DNA of 64,000 nucleotides, taken from positions 13,826,001-13,890,000 of the forward strand of contig JAGUCH010000001.1 of the NCBI GenBank assembly GCA_019096065.1, written 5' to 3'. Positions 1 to 11,747 of the stretch are shown one piece after another (positions within the stretch are counted from its first letter, which is position 1; every line of letters starts with the position of its first letter). Source of the DNA: Paracyclopina nana. Taxonomy: Eukaryota; Arthropoda; Copepoda; Cyclopoida; Cyclopettidae. Under the pieces are notes generated by a model. That model was not told the DNA's origin. It worked only from the letters and a program-made list of their open reading frames with translations, and ran no database searches. Both the position numbers and the translations under genes were made by a program.

Positions 1-2595
1 TTAGAAAGGAAAAGAGCTGTATTATGGACCTTACACAGTTGCATGCTGCGACGTTTGTTAAGGCTCTGCCAAGTATCTTTTGTGCAGTTATTACTCCTTA
101 ATCTGTGCGCGGCCAAGGCCTTTTCATTACGGCTCAATGCTCGTCCTAAAAGCTATTGACCTTTCTAAGCTTGAAAAATCATCATGAGCTGTTCGACTTT
201 TGAAGGAAAAATTGAATATTTCATTTATTAGTCAGGCACATTTTCCCGACTCGCAGATATGGTTCGTCCCTTGTATTATCCAACAGAGATAATTTATAAA
301 GTTGAAAGGCATGTAGCCTAAGCAGAATAAACAGGCCTAAATTTTCCCAAGATTCTTATTCAATTATTCAAAGATCGCATGCCGGGAAGCTTTACATGAT
401 TGTTGACTCAATCCTTAAGAGGATGGATAAAGAAATGCCAGCAGAGCTTCTTTGATGCAGAAAAAACCCTTAGATAAATTAAAACTACTTGCCGTGCTCG
501 GAGCAATTTTTCCAAGTGCACTTTTCTCAAGGAGCAATTAGTTGAGCATGCATGGGGATTGCGCTGATTTGTCAAGGCTTGGAAAAGTTGAATTCCCTTT
601 TAAAAGAACATAATTTTACCGGTTCTCTCTTCTATCATACTAGCACATTAATTTTAGAACTGCGAGACCAGAAAAAAAGGTAGGCAGAATTTCAAAAGAT
701 TGCACGTAGCTTCCTATTTTCATCTGTCAAAATATAGAGCTTTCAAGCCTTAAAAAGTTTAACCTCTTGCAGGGCCAAGCTCCTACTTTCCTTGAATGTA
801 AGTTGTACTTAGCGACCATAATGTTATGACTTCCCTCCGTAAATGCCAGCATCAAATCCATTCAGTAATTCTAGTGAGATATTTCTTTAGCATCGGTAAA
901 TGTCAACGAGCGAGTGTTGCTAAAAAAAGAAAGCTAATCAGCAAAAAAGTACGCACAGCAATACAGTCTCGAATAATACACCTGCCATTTTTTACTATTT
1001 TCGTAGCAGAAAGATTATGATCAATTTTTTTCAAGCACTTCGTTATATGACTGAGTGTTCAGATAGGCAAATGAGGATGCAAAGTTCCCGACAGTAGCAT
1101 GCACTTGCTGGCAGCAAAGATTGCAAAGAAGAACCCTTCACGAAAATATTGCAGTGTTATTCCCTATAATGGTGCAAGGCCTATTATCAACATATAGCAG
1201 TTGGTAGGCCTATAGAGATAATTTTGTACTTTCTGAGTAAGAGGTTTGATTGATGGGTCGTAATTACTTTTTTGGCACTGAATGGTGCAAATCGTAATTG
1301 GATTGTATGGCCCAGGTTGAACATTTTTTTTACTTCACTGTAGGCTTTCAGGTTAGTGCAGTCCTGTTTACCTAGCTAAAATTAACGATCTTGTTTGCCT
1401 CTCCTGGATGACTTGCTCTCCGTGTCTTTGAGGTTTTAGATCTCTAACTGCAAACATAGTACTCGAGAGCAAAATTATGTTGGTCATCATCCCATTTACT
1501 TCCTCTCTCGCTGCTGCAGTTTTGGCTCGAGCTGTAGTATTTGGCCCCGATTTTTCACCTCATAAATCCCAAAGCGCGAGGAAAATAAGTCAATTGCAGC
1601 AAGGTAAAAAAGCCTTCTCCTGGCCACTTTTCATTAGATTTTAGTGAGCAAAAAGTGCATGAAATGCACGACATTAGTGGCAAGGTGACAGAAGTTGGTC
1701 GTTTTCCAGAATTGCTTGCAACTCTCAGAGCGCGCGAGTCTAATAAGTAAAAGTTATAATGGAAGTTGCGTGACTTTTGAAGTGCAAACTTCCGCCACTC
1801 ACTTCCCCATCTCTCGCCTTTCGCGCCTTTACCTCCTCTGTCCTCCATTAGGGAGGCATTAATCTTTCATCACGCCACTTTTTCTCGGTTTTCCAACTGC
1901 ACTTGGTTTATTTGGTACACTTCTATTTGGGCAACAACAATGGATGCGAGGAATGCAGGCTTTGTTGTCCTCGCGTTTGAAAGCGAACAGCCCACGTGGT
2001 TGTGACACATCTTTCAGTTTACTGATGAACATGTTCAATGTTCACTGGCACACAGGGGATTAAAAAACCGTTAAAACCACTCCTCAGAAGTGTAGCTGTA
2101 GCCTGGACCACGAGAATCTTTGTGCGGGCAACCATGAAAACAAAAAATTGGAAAGCCCTGGATTATTTTGATGTGCACCTATATATACTACAGCTAACTG
2201 GAAAAGTGTACAGTACATACAAGGAGGAAGCATAAAACTAAATCACGATTATTCCTCGGAAAAGGCGTTGATATGTGCGTGCATTCTCGTTGTCACGAGC
2301 CCTTCTGCAAGAGCAGAAGTATTGCCATAGCACCATTTACGAACTCGATAACTGGAGCGAGCGGAGCGATAATGAGCTAGGATCTTGGCTAGGATAAGAT
2401 GACTCAAGTTCGTTTTCATTGGTCACCTTTTTTAGTTTATAAAGTTTTGACCCAATGAAGTCACTTTTCAGCGTAATTTTTATAGCACATGAAGTCACTT
2501 TGATTTTCGAAACTTCTCCATAATAATCAATTAAGAAAGATAATTCAATTCAAAGTATTAGCTGCAATTATTTGTATGTCGATTAATTTTGGAAT
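1..2595. other. Gene-free stretch, nothing recognised
   Basis: AT-rich sequence in which every open frame is short and lacks convincing splice borders or protein-like composition. No RNA gene, repeat array or promoter could be supported by eye. Confidence 0.5.
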
Positions 2596-2916
2596 CAGGA
2601 CTTTCCTATTTGAGGACCTGACTTATTCTCCAGGACTTGACTGATCCTTCAGTACTTGACTGAGCCTGATCATTTAGAACTTGAGTGGTAAAATAACATC
2701 TTTGTAATAGGATCAATCAAAAAGTATGAAATGGGTTTTCTCTAATGTCTCATTTCTATATATTTTGACTTAGACAGACCTTAGACATTGTTGACTTCAT
2801 AAAACTTGGCTGATGCTCTAGAGCTTGGCTGAAACTTCAGGTCTTGACTGATACTTTAGGTCTTGACTGGTACTTCAGGACTTATCTGATACTTCGAGGC
2901 TAAGCTTAAACCTTAG
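2596..2916. repeat. Degenerate 19-bp tandem repeat in two blocks
   Basis: Two blocks (about 2596-2690 and 2803-2916) consist of imperfect 19-bp units of the form GACTTGACTGATACTTCAG. In the second block six successive units start at 2803, 2822, 2841, 2860, 2879 and 2898 with exact 19-bp spacing. About 110 bp of less repetitive sequence separates the blocks. This looks like an old minisatellite. Confidence 0.75.
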
Positions 2917-4090
2917 AACTGGCTTTGTCTTTTTTTCTTTCAAAGCTTGCGAAAAAACATTTTTATTTCTCTTTATTTATACAAATTGGTCACAACGTCT
3001 CTCTTATGTCATGGCAAGTGATTTGCTCACTACGCTCAAGCAATCCAAGGCTGCGAAGCCTTGCTCCCTTGTCTTGGACATCTAGCGATACAGTTAGCAT
3101 GTTGCATCTCCGCACCTTCTAAGCAGCAGAGCTACTAGTAGCATTTCTAATTTTTTCTCTCGTGCCATAAAAGGAGACAAATGGAACGAGGGTTTGCTTA
3201 ACCAAGAAAAGTCAATGTTTAGACAAAAGCAACACTGCCAGGATAGTGTTTGTCCTGGTCACTTTGTCCAACTCATTTGTCGTCTATAGATCATCACACA
3301 CACCCCAGCTCCTCGCACGCATTCCTCCCACCGCAAATGGCCTCTTTCACCTTATGACCTTCCGACCACAACCTTGACTAGCAGTGTTGAATTTCGCACA
3401 ATTAACCCCACTGTGTGTGTGATGATGGAGAAGAGAGAAGAGCAAGTTTGCACGCAATATCCTTTGGCTGTGATCGGCCTTGGCATTTTTGTTGCTAGAG
3501 TCGTTTCCCAAATCCTTTCTGGATCCCAAGCAGGGAATTTTACTTAGGCATCCCCAAACCACTCTTTTATGGCTCGGTCTCCAGCAACAAAAGGAGGAAA
3601 TGAAAGCTTTTCCACAAGGAAACAGGCGCCAGACATTTAGAAAGCAGTAATGAACGAGCGTTATTTACTATACGAGGTAGTATATAAGAAACCGGTGAAG
3701 AAGAAGCTTCCAACAACTTTTGCCTTATATTGCATAAAGGCTTGACATTTTTGAACAGCTTTGATGGTGCTTGCCTACAGAGTATAGTACAGCGGCCTTT
3801 CTTGCATTAGTAATCCAATTTACACTTCTATTCATAATCACACGTGTCGCACGCGTCCTGTTCTACTTGCCTCCTTTCAACTTGACAGCATGTTGTAGTG
3901 CTTTATTTTCTATAGAATACTACATAGTATGGTATAAGTTACTCAATTGTCCGCAAAAACTTCACAGTCTCTTTGTTTCCCAAGGTTTTTATAGGGGAGG
4001 GGGCGCCCAATAATAGGTTTGAAAAGTGGTATAATAGATCTGGCCCCCAAGGGAGTTGGTTCGATAGATAACTGTCTACTCCGCCATTTT
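2917..4090. other. Gene-free stretch
   Basis: No supported gene. A TATA-like TATATAAG occurs on the plus strand near 3679, but no credible coding exon follows it. Sequence just before 4091 should hold the 3' UTR of the minus-strand gene that ends there; no AATAAA is visible on that strand near its stop. Confidence 0.4.
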
Positions 4091-5770
4091 TTACTGCTGA
4101 ACATCATTTTGGAAAATAGCAGTGGCTAGGTTGAAGTCTTTGCCCACGATGTGCTTGGTATCGTCATTCTCAACAAAAATACCACTGCCTACTAAAATGT
4201 TTTGCTGGTCATCTAGCTCAAACAAGGGCACAACTTCATGAATACAGTTGACTCCTGGCTTGGGCTCAATTTGGCCATCTTGAGCCAGTTCGAGGCAAGT
4301 CTTGAAAATGTCTGAATTTTCGTTCAGCAGAGAAAAGCTGCGATCATCTACGCAATTGACACCAGGCGCAGGCTCCTCTTGGCCCTCCTCCTTCATCTCA
4401 ACACAAGTCTTCACGAGGACAGGCTCAATAACTGAGACTTTTACCAGCCTTTGGCTCACAGTGGAAGGAGTGGTCAAAGGGATGGGAAATTCTGTGTTGC
4501 CCTCAATGCCATCTTGACCGTTTAGAAGTCCATTAGACCCATCAAAGAAATCTTCGGGGTCGAAATCTGGCAGCTCTTTCACCAAAGTTCTCAAGTCCAA
4601 CTGGAAGTCATCATCGAGCAGCTTAACTAGCCGGCACTTAACGTCTTCCCCGCTTGATTTCAAATCAATGTCATCATCTGTGCAGATAGGTAACAATTCG
4701 CAATCAACTCCAGGTATTAAGGCTGAGCTGCGAAGGTCTATTTCAGTCTCATCATCAGATTCTTCTGGACAAAAAGGTAATTGCTCCTTGATGAGAAGTG
4801 CAGTAGGCTCAATTGTCCTGCACTTAACGTCCTCTCCACTTGATCGCAAATCAATGTCTTCATCTGTGCAGATTGGCATGGGTTGGCAGTCAACTCCAGG
4901 TATCAAGCCTGAGCTGCGAATGTCGATTTGTAGTTTATCTTCGCTTTCTTCAGGGCAAAATGGAAGTGACCGCTCAGTTTCCTCAACTGAAGCGGAGATG
5001 TCGTCAGTTTTAAGCTCAACTCGCCTGCATTTTGCATCAACTCCACTCGATCGCAAATCAAGTTCAGCATCAGAGCAAATTGGCAAGGGTTCGCAATCAA
5101 CTCCTGGTATCAAGACTGAGCTGCGAACGTCAATTTCAGCTTCATCATCTGATTCTTCGGGACAAAAAGGTAATTGCTTCTTGATGAGAGATGCAGTAGG
5201 CTCAATTGTCCTGCACGTAACGTCCTCTCCACTTGATCGCAAATTAATGTCTTCATCTGAGCAGATTGGCATGGGTCGGCAGTCAACTCCAGGTATCAAG
5301 CCTGAGCTGCGAATGTCGATTTGTAGTTCATCTTCGCTTTCTTCAGGGCAGAATGGGAGATTTACAATTTCAGGGGGATTTTCTGTTGAAGAAGACCTAG
5401 GAGGCAAGGTTAAGGGGTTTTCAGGCAATGGGTATTCATATCCCTTTTCTGTTATTGTTGATGTAGTAGTGGTAGCTTTTGGTGGCAGAATAAGTGGGTT
5501 TTCAGGAGTTACATAACTGTATCCATTTGGTGCCTCAGTTGTAGAAGTGGAAGTCGTGGTTGTCGAAGATAAAATTAGAGGGTTTTCTGGCACCGGATAA
5601 TTATAACCCTCTTCCTTCTCCTCTTCCTTTTCCGGCTGAGTCCTTGCTGTAGTAGTTGTCGTTGTAGTTTTTCTTGTGGGCAAAACCAGGGGATTGTCTG
5701 GCACGGGATAGTTGTAGCCCTCGATCGGCTTTCCCTGGGAAAAGGCCAAAAGGCTCACAAGCAGGAGAAC
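4091..5770 (-). CDS. Secreted acidic repeat protein with GYxYPxPxNPL motifs and Cys-containing repeats (5' exon missing)
   Basis: One long exon of 560 codons including the stop. It begins at a TTTAG acceptor (5771-5773 side) and opens with a hydrophobic signal-peptide core (VLLLVSLLAFSQG), so the initiator Met must lie in a short upstream exon that I could not place. The N-terminal part has four GY(N/S/E)Y-x2-P(D/E)NPL motifs separated by Thr-rich linkers. The centre has four copies of a ~60-residue repeat starting LPFCPEES, with IPGVDC, PIC and a final Cys. Repeats 1 and 3 resemble each other, as do 2 and 4, which suggests a duplicated dimer. The C-terminus carries two shorter KTC...PGVNC units. 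The family is not recognised. A cuticle or extracellular-matrix protein is inferred from composition only. Confidence 0.75.
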   Translation of the reverse strand, partial: VLLLVSLLAFSQGKPIEGYNYPVPDNPLVLPTRKTTTTTTTARTQPEKEEEKEEGYNYPVPENPLILSSTTTTSTSTTEAPNGYSYVTPENPLILPPKATTTTSTITEKGYEYPLPENPLTLPPRSSSTENPPEIVNLPFCPEESEDELQIDIRSSGLIPGVDCRPMPICSDEDINLRSSGEDVTCRTIEPTASLIKKQLPFCPEESDDEAEIDVRSSVLIPGVDCEPLPICSDAELDLRSSGVDAKCRRVELKTDDISASVEETERSLPFCPEESEDKLQIDIRSSGLIPGVDCQPMPICTDEDIDLRSSGEDVKCRTIEPTALLIKEQLPFCPEESDDETEIDLRSSALIPGVDCELLPICTDDDIDLKSSGEDVKCRLVKLLDDDFQLDLRTLVKELPDFDPEDFFDGSNGLLNGQDGIEGNTEFPIPLTTPSTVSQRLVKVSVIEPVLVKTCVEMKEEGQEEPAPGVNCVDDRSFSLLNENSDIFKTCLELAQDGQIEPKPGVNCIHEVVPLFELDDQQNILVGSGIFVENDDTKHIVGKDFNLATAIFQNDVQQ

Positions 5771-6050
5771 CTAAACATCAAGTTTAAAAGTTATGACAAA
5801 CTTCTTGCAACAGCCTTATAGTAGCTAGCAGCTGAGGGTTCTTAATCAAATTGGGGCATTTTTGCAGGCTCAAGCATAGCATAACGTACTGCTGGAGAAT
5901 AAGATTATAACCCGTGTTGAAGTAGTAAATAGGGCAGGTTGGAAAAGTTTTCGATGAACTCGCTATTTAGGGTCTGGAGGGAAAAAAATCAGAAATGGTG
6001 CATTATGATGACGTGATGATGCATCTATTATGGGCAGTAGCCTCTAGCTC

Positions 6051-6058
6051 TTTTTATA
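6051..6058 (-). promoter_or_regulatory. Possible TATA box of the 4.1-5.8 kb repeat-protein gene
   Basis: Read on the minus strand this is TATAAAAA, about 280 bp upstream of the long exon. Its place fits a core promoter serving a short first exon that carries the start codon. No initiator was clearly seen, so this is only a candidate. Confidence 0.35.
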
Positions 6059-7356
6059 GTGCCTGAACATGCCACGTGGCATCTTCGTTTTCCACAGTTG
6101 AAAAACCCATTTATTTCCATGCTAATCCTAGCGCAACCAAAGGAAAAAATGAAATCCCCTTTATGGCCTTTGGTGAGCAAGTTCTCGAAAGGTTAAAAAC
6201 TGGGCCCAGCGAGAAGAGAGAAAAACCAGAGACGACATATTTTTCATGCTATGTACAGCACGTACTGTGAGAAGGACAACATCAAAGACAAAACCCACTC
6301 ACTATATCCGACAGCCTAAGGGAGAAACGTATCAAGATTCAGAAAATGGTATGAAATAACTTACGACATAAAGAGAACAAGTTTTCATAGTGCTGTTGCT
6401 GCTGTAGACTCGCCAGTATTTAATGTATTGCCAGCTCGAGCCTCATTCAACGACTGACTTTGGGTTATGCCAGTATCTTCTTTGTTGTCAGGGTCAAATT
6501 ATCCTCATTTCATCCTCCTGACTGACGCTGATGGTGGCAATATTTCCAGAACTCATTTCCTTGTATGCACGAATTGAGCACATGTTAATGCTTCACTCTT
6601 CCTTGTGGGCAAAATTGCACACAACGGCTTTAATCGCAAAAAACGATCGTGCATGGTCAAATGCTCTTGCATGATGGATTCAGGGATAGCTAGAACCCTT
6701 TTTGAGTTGGCTTATTTGCCCATTTGGGCGCTTCCTTTTGAAAATGCTTGGTCATCAGCCTTTATGATGCCATAAACATATGCCAGAGTTCAACTACTGC
6801 AGCACCTTACAACCAACTACAAATACGGCTATATACGCTACTGCGTGAAGTTACATGTTCATAAAAAAGTCCAGCATATTAGTCGGGAAGAGATATCATC
6901 TAAAGTACAAGCCTTGCAAATAGTCAAAATAATCAGTTGATGAATCAAGCTCAACATTTTGCACAAAGGAATTTTTGCACTTCCATTACTTCAATTCGTA
7001 CTACTAGAAGGGTCAAAAAGGTTAGCTTTGTGTGACAATGCGTAGGTAAATTTTGAGATTGATAACCTCCTGCTGCACAGGCATTGCAAGGTCAGCAAAC
7101 ACCTCATAAAACTGAGTAGTGGCGCCAGAAACCATAAAAAACTTTTTGTTCATAGCCAGACTGCACAAAAGAATGTTTGCAGCGCATTAAAGGACCAACA
7201 TCATTAATAAGGAAGACCTCCCAAAGATGGCGCTCGTGCGGAGCTCTAAGGGACACGAATCAACCATTAATCCTGCGCAGTTTTTTCAGGACAAGTTTAC
7301 CACCATTTCCAGTGCTCTTGGAAAACTTTGACAACCTCTAGCATTGATTTGGTGCA
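6059..7356. other. Gene-free stretch
   Basis: AT-rich DNA between the repeat-protein gene and a DNA transposon. No exon, RNA gene or repeat could be supported. Confidence 0.45.
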
Positions 7357-8278
7357 CCTTTTTGGGGGTATACTGCCTAAAGGCACCAAGGGCAAAGGCA
7401 TTATGATTAAAGGCTCCCTGATAAAAGGCGCGCTGATGAAAGGCATAATGGGCAAAGGCAACATTGGCTAAAGGCGCAAATTGTCAAAGGCACCTTTAAG
7501 CAATAAAAAAGGCTACAACAGAAAACTTGGACCAGGTCACCTATGATGTCATGCTTAAGCCATTAGCTCAAAAGTTCAACCCACAAACCTTCAGGAAAAT
7601 GATCTGTGACAGCCTTGACTTGCTAATTTTGACAGGAAAACTTGTCTGGACTGACAACACAACTCCCCAGACCTGGCATTCAGCAATATCAACTGATGGC
7701 CACTATTGTGATTGGACATTTTTCCAGATAACTGCTGAAGTTTTAAATCGCAGAATTGTTCTGTATCCTGTCTTTGAGGAAGATGGCCATGTAGATGGAA
7801 AAATGACTCTAACGCCACAAAACTCTGGATCATTTGACATTTATGGTTGCCTAAGTTTGCTCTTTTATAATGAACCAAGATTCCTTAATCCCCATTTCCA
7901 AAGCATACGTTAAATTGCATCAAATTCTCTATCAAGAAACTCAATTGTTTCTATTCAAAGTTTGCCAGAGTCTTCAGAAGTTTTCTTACCCGCAACTAAG
8001 AGCACTTCAAATAGTGAGCTTAAGCGCAAAAATCGTGATCTTTCTTACATTGACCAATCAAATATCATTTCCCAAAAACGTCGACGCAAATGCTAATTCT
8101 GCTGTCAGATTTTTTACAAACAGACAAATAAATTTCTTTTAGTGCCATTTTAGTTAAGTTGCCTTTTACCAGTGTTGCTTTTGCCCACTATGCCTTTAAG
8201 CAGCGTGCTTTTTATCAGGGAGCCTTTAATCATAATGCCTTTGCCCCTGGTGCCTTTACCCAGTAGAGCCCTTTTTGG
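7357..8278. mobile_element. Non-autonomous Mutator-like (MULE) element with 9-bp target duplication
   Basis: The element body is 7366-8269 (904 bp). It is flanked by direct copies of CCTTTTTGG at 7357-7365 and 8270-8278. Its ends are imperfect inverted repeats of about 115 bp (roughly 7366-7482 and 8153-8269), each built of short units ending in AAAGGC, such as GGGCAAAGGCATTATGATTA. Long terminal inverted repeats and a 9-bp duplication are the hallmarks of the Mutator superfamily. No transposase is present; the only passenger is a broken OTU-like frame. The identical target duplication suggests the insertion is not ancient, while the TIRs have drifted from each other. Confidence 0.85.
7527..8096 (+). 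pseudogene. OTU-like cysteine protease fragment inside the MULE, broken by one stop
   Basis: The frame is open from about 7500, is interrupted by a single TAA at 7911-7913, and continues in the same frame to a stop at 8094-8096. The first part has the later half of an OTU fold: a GHYCDWTFFQITAEVLNRRI segment matching the family's G-x-W-x-D ... A-x-x-L-x-x-x-I pattern, then a FNEP...HFQSI-like segment (FYNEPRFLNPHFQSI) that would carry the catalytic His. The Asp-Gly-x-Cys loop with the nucleophile is missing, so it cannot be an active protease. After the stop the frame ends in a basic KRRRK tail. OTU modules carried by Mutator-like elements are known. The assignment rests on motif recall, not a search. 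Confidence 0.55.
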
Positions 8279-9388
8279 CACCTTGAGCACCCCAAGATCA
8301 AAAGTAGCGACAATTTCAGAAGGCTGATGATTTTTGATATTGCAGTCCCGCGTATTTTTTCACCAAATCTTGATTGATTCCAGAAACAAATCAGCAGAAG
8401 AATCGACGTGAGCTTACCGCGAGACAAAGAGTCATTTTTGGCTCCCATTTTCATGCATAATGCACACTAATTATTTTTTCCATTTTGTGGGAGGATTCTT
8501 TTCACGCTGCTAGCTAGGTGGCATAATACTTAAATCTGAATTCACATTTGAACGCAGTTTCTAATACACTAACCATTTTTGCAGAATTTCAGTAATGTTT
8601 TAGCTAGTATAAGTGAGATTGCACGTTTTTGCTCCCAAAAAGTGCTAATTGCGCATTATAAATAGAGAAGATTATTCTGCATGCTTGGCTGGCATCGTCA
8701 AAAAGCAAATATTTTGTTAATTACGATGAGCTACACAATGTGGGCATAAGCATTTAAATCCACCTGAATTGCTGTGTGTCGTCCACACAGAGCTCTGATA
8801 GCTAACATCGCCAATCTCACGAGTCGGCCATCCGTAACTTGATGCGATTTTTAAGGCGAAGACGACGCTCATTTTATGAGCGGCAATCAAACTAGAAAAA
8901 CGGATCGACGATCTACTTTGACCAGAGCAGAAAAGTGTGTGTGTCTCCATATTTTTATGCTGATCATAAAGGAGGTCTCGGCATGAAATTGAAAAGTGCG
9001 CTTATGCGTGAAATCTAGCTAGCAGTTGCTCAAGCCTCAAGTCGATTTTGCAGCAACAATTCACATGCAATGAAGAAAAAAATGCATTAAAGTTTTCGTG
9101 GAAAGCTTGGAGAGCATGCAGAGGGCCTTTCCTTTCAGGCATTTTGTGTCCATTTTCAGTTATATTTCTTCCATATCCAGCCAAAAGGATTTGCTCCACC
9201 AGGTATTGGGTCCTATAAACCACTTCTATTGCTACTGCAACACTTGTATTTGAAGGAGCATTTTTTAAACTGGGAATTATTTATTGCCCAGCCGGCCTTT
9301 GGTGCAAATTAGGATGCGAGCTCCATGCATATGCTTTAGAGAAGTACTAGCAGAAGCCCTGGGAGACTTGCACTAATTTTCAGGCCAT
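8279..9388. other. Gene-free stretch
   Basis: Nothing supported between the MULE and the foldback element. Short open frames on both strands here have no protein-like pattern. Confidence 0.45.
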
Positions 9389-9772
9389 AGCTTGTTCTCA
9401 TAAACATTTCTATAAGGTAAGCAAGGCACTTTGCGCGCTTATATCTCAGCATCTACTCGTCCGATTGGAACCAAAATTGGAGGAATTCATAAGGACATAT
9501 TGAAGAATCTTCATGTCAATTTTCATCCGGATCGTAGGACGCTAAGGCCGCCTTACTGAAAGTGAGGCAAATCAGTTAAGCAAGGGAGAAAAATCAGCCA
9601 CCCCCTTAGAGACCTCCGATCCGGATGAAAATTGGCATGAAGATTCTTCAATACGCTCTTATGAATCCCTCCAAATTTGGTTCCAATCGGCTCAATACTT
9701 ACTGAGTTATGAGCTTCCAAAGTGCCTTGCTTTGCTTACTGCCTGCCTTACTGAGTTTTATGAGAACAAGCT
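9389..9772. mobile_element. Foldback / hairpin MITE with ~150-bp inverted arms
   Basis: The left arm starts with AGCTTGTTCTCATAAA (9389-9404) and its complement closes the element at 9757-9772. Inside, both arms share GCAAGGCACTTTG, CCGATTGGAACCAAA, TTGAAGAATCTTCATG and TTTTCATCCGGATCG in mirror order, leaving a spacer of under 100 bp. No coding capacity and no clear target duplication. The whole unit would fold into one long imperfect hairpin. Confidence 0.75.
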
Positions 9773-11747
9773 CATTTTTCATCATAAGAAAGCAAAAATG
9801 TCCGCCCCCTCCCCCTTTCGTTCTTTAGCTAGCTTTTTTCACGTCGCTAAGCGTCCCTCTATTACGACAATCCCATATACTACGTGACCCTCATGCATAA
9901 AATTGAGCCACATTTTTGGGCATGTCGTCGTCGTCGTCCACTTTTGATATTGAAAGCTGCTACCCACAAATAAATCACTTGGCCTGATGTTGCTAGTGCA
10001 ACTGATCCTGGTGTGGGCTTTAAGTGTGTCCTATTGTTCTTCTGAAGGTATTAATTTCTGCGAAATGAGTAATGGATCTTGCGCGTGACAATGATGCATG
10101 ATGTCATTGAACGGGGATAGGTAAACAAAGCAGCAGAATTAAGTTGGTTCAGCCTCGAACGCTTCAAAAAGGTACTCGTACTGCAATATTGGGGCCAAAT
10201 TTTGAAATGATGAGCAAGAATGGAAGCATTTTTGCACGCCCATTAAATTAAACTAAACTTGTACTTAGCTAGAGGCTATATGCCTTATGGAAAGCATCTA
10301 CAATTGAATGAATGCCTGCTCTATGCAATAAACAAGGCTGACCTTCAGTGATAAAGGCTCACGCTTACTCATATTTCTGAAGGGATTTTCGGTAATACTG
10401 TACTCTCTGGTCTTGATGAAATGGGCTTTCTTTGTAAGAATCAAGCGATTGCAGCTAGATCAAAACTTCCTTGCATACCCATTAGCAGACAAGGCTTACC
10501 AAAATGTCACAACAAGGAAAACCTGAAAGTGCCATAAACGTTGCGTGTTCCTTGTCGCAAATAAACTTCAGCTGAATGTGCACATGGAAGAAGTGAGAGA
10601 AAAATTCGTAGATGTTACTGCTAATGCTTAGCAGCTTTTAGAAAGTGCATTTGGTGTTTACTTGATTGACAAATAGTGCAACTTTGTGGCCGCGCTTCAA
10701 TATATAGACAGGCCTAATGCACTTTGAAAGCTAGAAAAAATACTCTCTCGGCCTCCCTTCAAAAGTTCCAAGAAAAAAAGTGTCGCAATCAAAAGTCAGT
10801 CCAGCTTTTTTTAATTATGCGCTTCAATGAGCAACGAGGGTGTGTAGCTGGCTGCAATGACGATCTCAAAAATCTGGAGGCTAAAATCCGCCAAATAAAT
10901 GAAAGACGTGGGAGATTTTGTTTGCGACAACACACTACAATTAGGAAACTTTTATGCAACTCAGCTTGTTTCCGTTTAACATGGCAACTAAAAGTGGCAA
11001 CTTTTTTTCTTGCCAAACATTTCCAAGCTAATTTTGCCCACTTCTAACTTGATCTAATTAGTTTCATCAGAAAAGGTAAAAGTTGGCTGGTCGTTTTTAC
11101 TCATTCCAGCTTGTACTCAATTCTGCTTTGTGTTCAGATCGTCGACTAACAGACTAGGTATAATAAAAATTGATTTTCAGGCTTGGTCTAATTCATCACA
11201 CACGCTCGCACGTGGGAATATTTCGAATTTACCAGCATTAAAAAGAAGCATAAAAACGCAATTTCAAAGTTTGAATGCCCAGGAAAAAGGGGCTTTTTCA
11301 CCAGTATCGTAATAATCTCAGTTTCGCTTTAATCTTTGTACTGGCAAATGGTTCAACCCACGTACGGCGTGCGTGATTACATCAAATTTTGATATTTGAG
11401 CCTAATAAATTATAGGCTTGTGTTTCTCACTTAGAGCATGCATAGAGCACACATGGGGCCATAAATTAGCGAAAATCGCTGAATGAATCATGCTCGCTAA
11501 TTGATCATGGCAAAACAAAAGATAGGCCAAGTGAAAATGGACTTTTGTTTCTTGAGGAGGGCTTTTTTGCTCTCAAAGTTCCCACAGTGCTCTATGATGA
11601 GCTTGGTGTGCACAAATTGTAAATGGAAGCAAGCTCACTCGATCACCGATCCAGAAAGAAAAGAACCTTAGTTCCACGACGGACGTGAGCGCATTGAAAC
11701 AGATCTACATTCTACTGTAAAATGTAAAGTAGTTGGTTTCCAACAAA
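9773..11747. other. Gene-free stretch upstream of the CBM14 gene
   Basis: No exon is supported. The segment just before 11748 should hold the promoter and 5' UTR of the chitin-binding gene, but no TATA box or initiator stands out. Confidence 0.4.

Noticed and set aside
4668-5516. 282-codon plus-strand frame
   Set aside because: It is the antisense of the repeat-protein exon; its Ser-rich periodicity just mirrors the real repeats.
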